DNA from: Affinirhizobium lemnae
GTDB lineage: Bacteria > Pseudomonadota > Alphaproteobacteria > Rhizobiales > Rhizobiaceae
Direction: 5' to 3'
DNA length: 56,276 bases
Assembly (NCBI RefSeq): GCF_022968395.1
Contig: NZ_JALJQZ010000026.1
Coordinates: forward strand, 1-56,276
The notes under the pieces are model-generated. The model was not told where the DNA came from. It did not search any database and saw only the letters and a list, made by a program, of their open reading frames with translations. Position 1 is the stretch's first letter, and each line of letters opens with the position of its first letter. Shown piece by piece: positions 15,473 through 23,629 of this stretch. Made by a program: the position numbers and the translations under genes.

Positions 15473-17986
15473 TCAGGCGCGCAACGCGGCATTATCCGGA
15501 TCAAACGGGCTTTCGCCTAAGACTTCCGCATCATAGACTGTGCCAAGAATCTTCACTTTCAGCTGGCAACCCAGTTCGGAGTGAGACGGCTTCAGCATCG
15601 CAAGTGCGAGAGATTTTCCGACGCGCCAGCCATATCCGCCGCTCGTGACGCGGCCTACCAGTTCGCCGGCCTGATCATAGATCGCCTCGGAACCGCGCGC
15701 ATCGACATCCGTCGTGCCCTTTACCTCCAGAGTGCTGAACACCCACTTCACACCATTTTCTTTGTAGGCGACGACAGCGTCCCGACCTATGAAGCTTTTC
15801 TCAGGTTTGATGAAGCGGTCGAGCCCGGATTCATACGCATTGTATTCGATGGAAAGCTCGCGCCCCATGTTGCGATAGGACTTCTCGACCGCCATGGAAA
15901 CCATGGCACGGATACCAAACGGCTTGATGCCAAACTCGGCACCGGCTTCCATCAGTTTGTCAAAGATGTAGGCCTGCATCTCGATAGGATGGTGCAATTC
16001 CCAACCCAATTCACCGACAAAGTTCACGCGCAGCGCATGCGCCGTCGCAACGCCAACGGAGATCTGCTTGCCTGTCAGCCAAGGGAAATCCTTGTTCTCG
16101 AGGCTGGTGCGGGTCAGTTTCTTCAGCAATTGGCGAGACTTCGGGCCTGCCAGAACCAGAACGCCGTATTTCTGCGTGATCGGCTGAAGAACGACGGAGC
16201 CATCCTGCGGCGCAAGACGGTACAAGAGATCGTGGTCATGCGCCTCCAGGCCGCCGGCAGATACCATATAGAAGCGTCCTGGTGCCCACTCATAGATCGT
16301 GAACTCGGCACGAACTCCGCCCGCAGGCGTCAGGATATGCGCGAGCGTAATGCGACCCCGCTTCTTTGGAATGGCGTTGGCGAAGATGCTTTCGAGCCAG
16401 TTACGAGCACCCGGCCCAGAGACCTCTATCTTGGCGAAGGGCGACATATCCAGCACACCGACATTCGTGGTGACATTCTTCACCTCGTTGCCCACATGCT
16501 CCCAATAGTTCGACCGGCGGAAAGACCACTTTTCGACGTACCGGCCGTCTTCGAGCGGCGGCGCGTAATTGTGGTTGGTGATGACATCCGCGCCGACACC
16601 CTTTTCGCTCTCCGGCAGTTCATAACCTTCCGGAGCATACCAGTTTGCGCGCTCCCAGCCGTAGAGCGAACCGAAGACGCCACCCAGCTTCTTGAGCCGA
16701 TCGTAGATCGGTGTCGTCTTCAGCGGACGGGCAGCGGCACGCTCCTCATCCGGATAGTGCATGGTGAAGACATTGGCATAGGCCTCCTCGTTCTTGGCGA
16801 TCAGATAGCCTTCCGTCGCATAGGGACCGAAACGGCGCGGGTCCACACCCATGAGATCGACGGTCGGCTCGCCATCCACGATCCACTCGGCCAATTGCCA
16901 GCCCGCGCCGCCTGCCGCAGTGATACCGAAAGAGTGGCCTTCGTTAAGCCAGAAATTCTTGAGGCCCGGAGCGGGCCCAACAATGGGATTGCCATCAGGT
17001 GTATAAGCGATGGCACCGTTATAGACCTTCTTGATGCCGACTTCGCCGAAGGCCGGCACACGAGCGATTGCCGTTTCGATATGCGGCATCAGGCGATCGA
17101 GATCTTCCTGAAACAGTTCGTACTCGCTCTGGTCGGAAGGACCATCGACATAACAGACCGGAGCACCCCCCTCGTAGGGTCCGAGGATCAGGCCGCCCGC
17201 CTCCTCGCGCATATACCAAGCGGAATCGGATTCGCGCAAAACCCCCATTTCTGGCAGGCCTTGCTTACGCCGCTCCTGAATAGCCGGATGCGGCTCGGTG
17301 ACAATGTACTGGTGCTCGACTGGAATGACCGGAATGTTGATGCCGACCATTTCACCCGTCTTGCGAGCAAACGAGCCGGTGCATGAGATGATGTGCTCAG
17401 CGGTGATTTCACCCTTGTCGGTCGTTACCTTCCACAGACCATCCGCCTGCTGTTCGATACCCGTGACGGTCGTATTGCGGTAAATCGTGGCGCCGCGATC
17501 ACGCGCGCCCTTGGCAAGCGCCTGGGTCAAGTCTGCTGGCTGGATGTAGCCGTCATCCGGATGCTGGATTGCACCGAGAAGCCCCTCGGTCTCACAGAGC
17601 GGCCATACCTCCTTCACCTGTTCCGGTGTCAGGATGTTGACCTTGACCCCGATCGTTTCGGCGATGCCCGCATAATACATGTACTCGTCCCAACGATCCT
17701 TCGTCCTAGCGAGACGAATGTTGGAGACTTTCGCAAAACCGACATTCATGCCGGTCTCTTCCTGCAGTTCCTCGTAAAAGCGGACCGAATACTTGTGCAA
17801 CTGGCCGACGGAATAAGACAGGTTGAACAGGGGCAGCAGACCGGCGGCATGCCAGGTGGAGCCAGAGGTCAGCTCCTTCCGCTCGATGAGAACGACATCG
17901 CTCCAGCCCTTCTTTGCCAGGTGATAGAGCGTCGAAACGCCGACAACGCCGCCACCGACGACGATCGCCCTCGCATGTGATTTCAT
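15473..17986 (-). CDS. Dimethylglycine/sarcosine dehydrogenase-like flavoprotein with GcvT domain
   Basis: An 837-residue two-part enzyme. The N-terminal D-amino-acid-oxidase-type FAD domain opens with VVGGGVVGVST (GxGxxG at 11-16), and GSTWHAAGL holds His46 at the place where dimethylglycine dehydrogenase binds FAD covalently. The C-terminal half is a GcvT/aminomethyltransferase domain (FVGELGWELHHP), which binds tetrahydrofolate and captures the released methyl group. Mitochondrial DMGDH has the same order and length. It should demethylate dimethylglycine or a related N-methyl amine. The start at 17986 has GAGGGG seven bases ahead; the longer frame to 18037 adds nothing family-like. The betaine-type binding protein and GlxA-type regulator nearby fit this pathway. 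Confidence 0.87.
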   Translation of the reverse strand: MKSHARAIVVGGGVVGVSTLYHLAKKGWSDVVLIERKELTSGSTWHAAGLLPLFNLSYSVGQLHKYSVRFYEELQEETGMNVGFAKVSNIRLARTKDRWDEYMYYAGIAETIGVKVNILTPEQVKEVWPLCETEGLLGAIQHPDDGYIQPADLTQALAKGARDRGATIYRNTTVTGIEQQADGLWKVTTDKGEITAEHIISCTGSFARKTGEMVGINIPVIPVEHQYIVTEPHPAIQERRKQGLPEMGVLRESDSAWYMREEAGGLILGPYEGGAPVCYVDGPSDQSEYELFQEDLDRLMPHIETAIARVPAFGEVGIKKVYNGAIAYTPDGNPIVGPAPGLKNFWLNEGHSFGITAAGGAGWQLAEWIVDGEPTVDLMGVDPRRFGPYATEGYLIAKNEEAYANVFTMHYPDEERAAARPLKTTPIYDRLKKLGGVFGSLYGWERANWYAPEGYELPESEKGVGADVITNHNYAPPLEDGRYVEKWSFRRSNYWEHVGNEVKNVTTNVGVLDMSPFAKIEVSGPGARNWLESIFANAIPKKRGRITLAHILTPAGGVRAEFTIYEWAPGRFYMVSAGGLEAHDHDLLYRLAPQDGSVVLQPITQKYGVLVLAGPKSRQLLKKLTRTSLENKDFPWLTGKQISVGVATAHALRVNFVGELGWELHHPIEMQAYIFDKLMEAGAEFGIKPFGIRAMVSMAVEKSYRNMGRELSIEYNAYESGLDRFIKPEKSFIGRDAVVAYKENGVKWVFSTLEVKGTTDVDARGSEAIYDQAGELVGRVTSGGYGWRVGKSLALAMLKPSHSELGCQLKVKILGTVYDAEVLGESPFDPDNAALRA

Positions 17987-18037
17987 CGAAAAACCCCTCT
18001 GATGAAGCCCGAACACTAAGCGCGTTCTCCGGACCAA

Positions 18038-18060
18038 ATTGCATCGGCCGACTATGCAAT
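18038..18060. promoter_or_regulatory. 7-bp dyad upstream of the dimethylglycine dehydrogenase-like gene
   Basis: ATTGCAT, nine bases, ATGCAAT, centred about 63 bases before the start codon. The position suits an operator; the GlxA-type regulator at 13.4 kb is one possible binder. Confidence 0.35.
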
Positions 18061-18133
18061 CTGATGCGCGCTACCAAACGCCTGATTACGACATGCGTAC
18101 GGCTTGCCGCGACGCATCCGCACTTTCCATTTG

Positions 18134-20635
18134 TCAGCCTGCTGGCGCGTCGCCGGCTCCTCGATCGTGCAAATCCGTGGGCTCGTACTGCTTTTCTTTT
18201 TCCGAGGTTGGCGCACGCATGGTGTAAAGCGTGCCATGAACGTTGATGTCCTGCTTTGTATACGGAATTTCGATCCCTTCTTCCTCGAAACGCCGCAGGA
18301 TTTCGGCACGTAGCGCGTTTCGAATGCCCATCCCGTCGTTTATATCTGCGACATGAAAACGCAATTCGAAGTCAAGCGACGAAGCTCCAAAGCGCAGGAA
18401 CTCCACGTGTGGCTCCGGATTACGCAAAATCTGCGGCGTGGATCCGGCAAGCTCCAGCAAGAGTTCGATGACACGTCGCGGATCCGTTCCATAGGCAACG
18501 CCGACGGGGATTTCGGAACGCTGCATGCGGTTGCGGTGCGTCCAGTTGCCCACGGCCGCATTGATGAGATCAGAGTTCGGCACGATGATCGATTGCTTGC
18601 GGAAGGTCTCAATCTCGGTTGCACGAACCGAAATGCGCTTCACGATGCCTTCGGTCGTACCAGTAATGATGTGATCGCCGACCTTGAAGGGGCGTTCGAC
18701 CAGAAGGATAAGGCCCGATACAAAGTTCGATACAATGTTCTGAAGGCCGAAACCGATACCGACAGACAGTGCAGAGGCAACGAGCGCAAGGCTCGATAGA
18801 TCGATCCCTGCGGCGGACACGCCGATCACAACGGCAAGACCAACGCCGAGATAACCGATACCCGTCTTGACCGAGTTGCGCACCCCCGCATCGACCTGGC
18901 TTCGCGCCATCACGTTCCGGTCGATCCAGCGCTGCGCGAACCGCGTCACCAGATAGCCAGCCATGAACAGCAGGACACCGACAAGAATTCCGATCAGCGA
19001 AATATTGATGTTGCCGATCGAAATCTGCGTCAATAGACGGATGGCGGCAGCCTTGATGTCCTGCGTCTGGAAACCCCAGGTCAACAGGATGACAGGAACG
19101 ACGATAATGACCGAAAAGGCATAAATGCTGAGCCCAGCCACCAGCCCGATCTGGTCGAGCATGATCTCGTTGGCCTTGAAGCGCGAAGCGACATATTTGC
19201 CGACTGACGTACTGGCAAAAGCGCTCTGCTTACCGACGGCCTTGCCTGACAGGATGCCGATGTAACCTGTAACGACCAGAGCACCGGTTAAAACAATCTG
19301 TGTCGAAAAAAAGCGTGCCAGGCCCACATAGCCGGAAAGCGCCGCCAGAAGAAGCGCGATGCCGAGCACCCTCAAAGCGAGCGGAAACCCTCGGGGCCAC
19401 GAGCGACCGGGTGCATCGGGATCCTTGTCCTCGGCCAACACCGGCTTGAGGAATGACATGGCCAGCAGGATCACACCGATCAAGACCGACGCAATCAGGC
19501 TCTTGGCAATGGACAGAACGACCGGCGAGTTCAACACTTCGCTGACTTCCGTCAACGCGAAATCGAGCCCGTTGATCAGAGCCATCGCGAGGATCAGCCA
19601 GAACAGGACATTGGCACCCTTGTTCGATACACGAATGAGCCGCCAGTGAGGATGTTCTGGCCCCAGGACGAGATAGCTGAGGCGGGCTACGAAAACGACC
19701 ACCCAGATGAAACCAAGGAAAGTAGCCACAAGAGGTCGGATGTCGGTCCGTAGAACGCCGAAACTGTCCATGAAGAAAAACGTGGACAGCATGAAAGCCG
19801 TCAGCGAAAAAGTCTGCAGAACGAGCGACCAAAAGGCAAAGGACAGGCGCGTGATATAGGGCGGATTATCGATCGCCGGATCGCGCTTGACCATCTTTCC
19901 CAGCATGCGGTAGCCGCCTGCGAGGAAGAAGAGAGCGGCACCGATAGACAGGAAGACGGCGCTCAGCAGTTGCAGCTTCTTGAACTTCCAGGCGAAGCTC
20001 AACCAACTCGCCATCGTTTCTCGAAACGTTTCGACCTCATGCCAGAAGGTAGAGCCTGCATCGGTCAGCATTCCCCAGGAGAGATCTGTATGTTTGAGCA
20101 GCGCATCCGAGAACAATCTTCGACGCTGCTCGGTGATCTTGGCAGAGATTTCCTTTGCACCGTTCCAGATTTGCCCGAACTCGCTGGAGAAAGCGGTCAG
20201 TTCCCCCCTCTCCGTTGCAAGACGGGTGCGCTCTTCGGTGACAACCGCCGCTTCCGGTGGCTGCCCGTCCTGCGGCGGCTCTCCAAGCTCTTTTACGCGC
20301 GCATTGATTTGATCAAGCCGCTGCTTCAGGCCACCCAGATGCTCACTGAGCCGCGTGACAAGATCATCCGCCTGAGCTTTGAGTTCGGCAAGCTGCATGT
20401 CATCGACGTCCTGCGCGTTCGAACGCGCAGTGATCGATTCCAGTGCCTTTTTCGCTTCGGTAATCGTCGCCTGGGTCTTGGATTTAGGTGCAGCACTCGC
20501 GGCAGTCGCCGGTGCCGCTTCGGGCGCGCTTTGTGCCAGGGAGTTGGACGGGCTGCCGACAAGCGCCAAGGTCACTAGCGCTACGGCAACGAGGCCCCGG
20601 AAAGCGTTTCTGCAAGATCTCTCATTCAGCCGCAA
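18134..20635 (-). CDS. Large MscS-family mechanosensitive channel with periplasmic coiled-coil domain
   Basis: An 833-residue inner-membrane protein. It has a signal peptide (cleavage near SLAQSA), a periplasmic helical region rich in Glu/Lys/Arg (about 45-215, DUF3772-like), then about ten hydrophobic segments. The conserved MscS pore and beta domain follow (SALSVGIGFGLQNIVSNFVS, then LLVERPFKVGDHIITG and VPNSDLI) and a cytoplasmic tail. This is the MscK/YbiO/DUF3772 type rather than small MscS. It opens under membrane tension to release solutes in osmotic downshock. The gene ends near the dimethylglycine dehydrogenase promoter and is divergent from the GlsB-like gene. Confidence 0.9.
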   Translation of the reverse strand: MRLNERSCRNAFRGLVAVALVTLALVGSPSNSLAQSAPEAAPATAASAAPKSKTQATITEAKKALESITARSNAQDVDDMQLAELKAQADDLVTRLSEHLGGLKQRLDQINARVKELGEPPQDGQPPEAAVVTEERTRLATERGELTAFSSEFGQIWNGAKEISAKITEQRRRLFSDALLKHTDLSWGMLTDAGSTFWHEVETFRETMASWLSFAWKFKKLQLLSAVFLSIGAALFFLAGGYRMLGKMVKRDPAIDNPPYITRLSFAFWSLVLQTFSLTAFMLSTFFFMDSFGVLRTDIRPLVATFLGFIWVVVFVARLSYLVLGPEHPHWRLIRVSNKGANVLFWLILAMALINGLDFALTEVSEVLNSPVVLSIAKSLIASVLIGVILLAMSFLKPVLAEDKDPDAPGRSWPRGFPLALRVLGIALLLAALSGYVGLARFFSTQIVLTGALVVTGYIGILSGKAVGKQSAFASTSVGKYVASRFKANEIMLDQIGLVAGLSIYAFSVIIVVPVILLTWGFQTQDIKAAAIRLLTQISIGNINISLIGILVGVLLFMAGYLVTRFAQRWIDRNVMARSQVDAGVRNSVKTGIGYLGVGLAVVIGVSAAGIDLSSLALVASALSVGIGFGLQNIVSNFVSGLILLVERPFKVGDHIITGTTEGIVKRISVRATEIETFRKQSIIVPNSDLINAAVGNWTHRNRMQRSEIPVGVAYGTDPRRVIELLLELAGSTPQILRNPEPHVEFLRFGASSLDFELRFHVADINDGMGIRNALRAEILRRFEEEGIEIPYTKQDINVHGTLYTMRAPTSEKEKQYEPTDLHDRGAGDAPAG

Positions 20636-20827
20636 TGGTGCAAACCTCGAAAAACAGGATGGCGGAAGCGTTACTGCTCATCGGTAGGAACAGGAACTCG
20701 TCTGATTCGCAATGGACCGCTCACAAAGCCAAAGCAACGGGCAGAACTAAGGCACAGACAAACCGGGGAACAAAATCAATCACAAGCCGTTGACCAGCCA
20801 TCGAACATCGAAACGAGGGTAAGGTCC

Positions 20828-21079
20828 ATGGAAAACGCAGGTATCGGCTGGCTCGCAGCAATCATCATCGGCGGCATCGCCGGTTGGTTGGCAGAGCAGT
20901 TCATGAAGAGCAATATGGGCGTTCTGATGAACATTCTGCTCGGTATCGTCGGCGCCGTTGTTGCAAACGCTATCCTGGGCGTATTCGGGGTCGTCTTGGG
21001 CGGCTGGATCGGCTATTTGATCGCAGGCTTCATCGGTGCTTGCATTCTCATTGCCGTTGGTCGTGCTATCAGGCGATAG
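20828..21079 (+). CDS. GlsB/YeaQ/YmgE family small membrane protein
   Basis: An 83-residue, Gly-rich three-helix membrane protein (GWLAAIIIGGIAGWLAEQFM, then NILLGIVGAVVANAILG and IGYLIAGFIGACILIAVGR). This is the transglycosylase-associated/GlsB family, widely stress-induced with unknown biochemical role. The ribosome site GAGGGTAAGG is close to ideal. An intrinsic terminator follows at 21108. I looked for an EcfG promoter upstream and found only the -35 half (two GGAAC at 20687-20697) without CGTT. Confidence 0.9.
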   Translation: MENAGIGWLAAIIIGGIAGWLAEQFMKSNMGVLMNILLGIVGAVVANAILGVFGVVLGGWIGYLIAGFIGACILIAVGRAIRR

Positions 21080-21107
21080 GGGACCGCTCAGTTCTGATTT
21101 GAAAGAT

Positions 21108-21133
21108 AAGGTCGGGCAAATGTCCGGCCTTTT
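21108..21133 (+). terminator. Intrinsic terminator after the GlsB-like gene
   Basis: AAGGTCGG, eight-base loop, CCGGCCTT (one G-T pair) ending in TTTT. It also separates this gene from the convergent UPF0303 gene. Confidence 0.75.
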
Positions 21134-21143
21134 CCATTGGTGG

Positions 21144-21635
21144 CTAGGGTAATTTCGGGATATCGTCCCAGACGCCACATTCCAGAGCCAGTCCCTCGAC
21201 TGCGAGATTATGGTCTTCCCGTTGCGGCAATCCTGAAATAGTCACCGCGCCGATACAGCCTACCCCCGATACCCTGATGGGAACGCAGCCACCATGAGGC
21301 GCAAAATCTGCAACAGGCAGGCCCCACTTGCTTTCAAGCGTTGCTTGCTGCTGCGCCAGATCAAGACCGATCGCATAGCTTGAACGGTGAAATCTCAAAA
21401 CAAGATTGCGCTTGCGGCGGATCCAATGCTCGAAGTCCGGCTTGCCACCCGGCAGGCTGGTGAAGAATGCCTGCATGCCGTTGATGTGAACATCAATGGC
21501 CAAGACATGAGACCGTGCCGAGGCAATGTCCCGCAACCGCGACCCCAGCGACCAGGCGCGCGCCAGATCGAAGCGGTCAAACTCCAGCAGTTTTTCCTGA
21601 CTGGCGACAATTTCGAGATCGTTTTGTGTCGTCAT
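21144..21635 (-). CDS. UPF0303/HbpS-like protein
   Basis: A soluble protein of 163 residues matching the UPF0303 (GlcG/HbpS-related) family, including VLAIDVHINGMQAFFTSLPG and the C-terminal PHGGCVPIRVSGVGCIGAVT segment typical of the fold. HbpS-type relatives bind haem or small ligands; the role here is unknown. The ATG at 21635 is chosen over 21641 and 21704 because AGGAG then lies about eight bases upstream. Confidence 0.8.
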   Translation of the reverse strand: MTTQNDLEIVASQEKLLEFDRFDLARAWSLGSRLRDIASARSHVLAIDVHINGMQAFFTSLPGGKPDFEHWIRRKRNLVLRFHRSSYAIGLDLAQQQATLESKWGLPVADFAPHGGCVPIRVSGVGCIGAVTISGLPQREDHNLAVEGLALECGVWDDIPKLP

Positions 21636-21874
21636 ATGCATGCTCTCCTGTTGCAGCGAACAGTAAGGCAGCCACAGACAATTTTCGATGGGATGAAATT
21701 GCATTTTTTCTAGAGTTGAAGAATCCCGGATTTTCGGGCGTTATGGCGGTCTCTCTCCATTTTTCTGCAAGCTGCATCTAACTTTTTTCAAGAGGGCGCT
21801 AGACAAGCTCAAAAGACCTCGTTATACGCCCCTTCACACCGGCGGCGAGCACAACACCAAGCGCTAACGGGGAT

Positions 21875-21950
<76 letters not shown>

Positions 21951-22255
21951 AATATTTCAAATAATTACGCTGATGATGAACTTTTTTTCCTACTAGCGGG
22001 AAACCTTTGCGAGTTCGCTTTGCGTTCTCGCTCCACGAAGAACACGCAGTTCCTTCATAGGTCTGGCTTATTTTCCATATCTCGTCTGACACGCCGATTA
22101 CATGCATGCTCGACCCATTTTGGACTACATGAAGAGCCTGATGTGTCTCGGACTCAACGTTATTTCTACTGCTGAAAACAAAAAGCGTATGGCAGCCTGA
22201 CAGGTCTGCTTTCATGCGCTTTCATCGATGCTCAAAGAGCGATGTGTATTGAGGC
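21951..22255. other. 305-base stretch after tRNA-Lys without a supported gene
   Basis: A T7 run at about 21982-21988 may end the tRNA transcript. The only long frame here runs antisense through the tRNA and has no ribosome site or family likeness, so I see no gene. Confidence 0.5.
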
Positions 22256-22519
22256 TCAGGCGCGGGCGTCCACTGCGGCCTGGTCAACCTCTTCCAGGAA
22301 CAGGCGCTGCAACTCCATCTGCACAGCATTCATGAAAAGACCCGCCTGATGGGAAACCTCTTCCGCAGAGGTGCCGAGCCGCGAGAGACAGGCAGAGAAA
22401 TCGGCCATCTGGCTGCGCCAGTAGTGATTGGCTTCCTCGCCATGAAGGTTCAGCAGAACCTGAGCACAACGCCGTATATCCGCCATCCGCCGGTCGGCGG
22501 GAAAATGTGCAAGCGTCAT
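22256..22519 (-). CDS. DUF6074-like small rhizobial protein
   Basis: An 87-residue soluble, helical protein. The start MTLAHFPADRRMADIRRCA, followed by LHGEEANHYWR and a helical C-terminus, matches the DUF6074 type common in Rhizobiaceae. The function is unknown. The ATG at 22519 has AGGAG five bases before it; the 17 codons upstream are unlikely to be translated. Confidence 0.65.
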   Translation of the reverse strand: MTLAHFPADRRMADIRRCAQVLLNLHGEEANHYWRSQMADFSACLSRLGTSAEEVSHQAGLFMNAVQMELQRLFLEEVDQAAVDARA

Positions 22520-22669
22520 GACCTCTCCTGTACGCGAAACGCCCGAATCAACTGAAGTACCTGCACACAATCGCCTGAAGTGGTTCTCAAATTCTAAACA
22601 CGGTCACCTCATTTGAAGTGATGTATCGCTGCGGCACGCTTAGCCGCGCTGAATTGACCTCACGTAACG

Positions 22670-23332
22670 TCAACACCAGGGCTTGGAGATTTCCGTTACG
22701 CGATGCACAACCCCTTCCCTCACGAGTTGTTGACCGATCGATGAGCCGTTGCGCATGACGACACGCAATTGTCGTCCGGCGCCATCTTCGTTCTTGTTCG
22801 GCCAGTCCGTCAGTTCGAACGGTCCGGCATTCAACAGGTCACGCAGCCGAACCTTGGCAGCGAAACCCTTGGAGCGCTCCTGCGGGCAAGCCGCATCTTC
22901 CGTTCGTGGCGCTGACACATCTGCCAGCCGGATCTGCTGCTTGCGGAACCAGAAGGTGGCGCCATCGACAACGCAGTTATCGAGGCCGGAGGTGCCACAA
23001 AAATAGAAGGTTCCGCTGAAGCTTCTGCCAACCAGATCGGCAGGCACGACCTTTGCCAGTTCGCCCGCTGGCTTGGTGGTCGGCGCCGGAATGTTGGCTG
23101 GCGGGATTGGTCCACCGGTATCCTTGCCAGATGAGTTCGCAGGCGCACTTGCAGGCTTCAAGTTCCAGGATGCCGGAAGCCAGCGCCGGACCGTCTGCAT
23201 GTTTTCGGAAATGGCGATCCCGCCACCGACCACCGCCAGCGCTGCGAGCCAAGGCCACAAGGCACCACGCGCTTTGGAGCCGGTACTGGATTTGCGACGC
23301 TTGCGGCGTGCCTTGCCTGATGCAGCGGCCAT
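22670..23332 (-). CDS. Membrane-anchored thermonuclease-like (SNase) protein
   Basis: A 220-residue protein with a very basic N-terminus (GKARRKRRK), one membrane span (about 26-43), a Pro/Ala-rich linker and a C-terminal staphylococcal-nuclease-like domain. The SNase motif is seen as IRLADVSAPRTEDAACP, then KVRLRDLL and GRQLRVV, keeping the two catalytic-type Arg positions. It should face the periplasm. Acidic catalytic residues are less clear, so activity is uncertain. The start at 23332 has GAGGTG upstream; a much longer frame runs to 23635 but crosses the glgE promoter. Confidence 0.78.
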   Translation of the reverse strand: MAAASGKARRKRRKSSTGSKARGALWPWLAALAVVGGGIAISENMQTVRRWLPASWNLKPASAPANSSGKDTGGPIPPANIPAPTTKPAGELAKVVPADLVGRSFSGTFYFCGTSGLDNCVVDGATFWFRKQQIRLADVSAPRTEDAACPQERSKGFAAKVRLRDLLNAGPFELTDWPNKNEDGAGRQLRVVMRNGSSIGQQLVREGVVHRVTEISKPWC

Positions 23333-23574
23333 GGTTTGCACCTCACAACTTGAATCATGTGCCTCGGACCATAGCGAAACAGGTCTCACGGTTTCGTTAA
23401 GGGCGTCTTTACCCTGTTCACGGCCGTGGCCGAAACCGCAATCGGATCTCCGCCATCCACAGCTTGTTCGGCGAGCCACGATGGATCGAGTGAAAAGGCG
23501 TGGGGCCGAGACCCGCCATTCCGTGTGGCCTGAGGCGTGCACTGATGTTGCTGACCCTTGCCAAAAAATCCCAA

Positions 23575-23599
23575 GGAACAAGCCGGAAGCCGCAACGTT
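23575..23599 (+). promoter_or_regulatory. Consensus EcfG (general stress sigma factor) promoter of the glgE-treS-glgB operon
   Basis: GGAAC (23575-23579), exactly 16 bases, CGTT (23596-23599), an exact match to the alphaproteobacterial EcfG/RpoE2 consensus. Transcription would start near 23606, giving a leader of about 24 bases to the ATG at 23630. This also argues against the TTG start at 23558. Confidence 0.75.
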
Positions 23600-23629
23600 A
23601 GGCCCCCAGTCATTACGGTAGGCAGCACC

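Noticed and set aside
15581..17386. 601-codon plus-strand frame
   Set aside because: It runs wholly antisense to the dimethylglycine dehydrogenase-like gene; composition and lack of motifs show it is a codon-bias shadow.
20680..20720. EcfG promoter before the GlsB-like gene
   Set aside because: Two GGAAC copies are present, but no CGTT (or even TT) is found at 16-19 bases from either.
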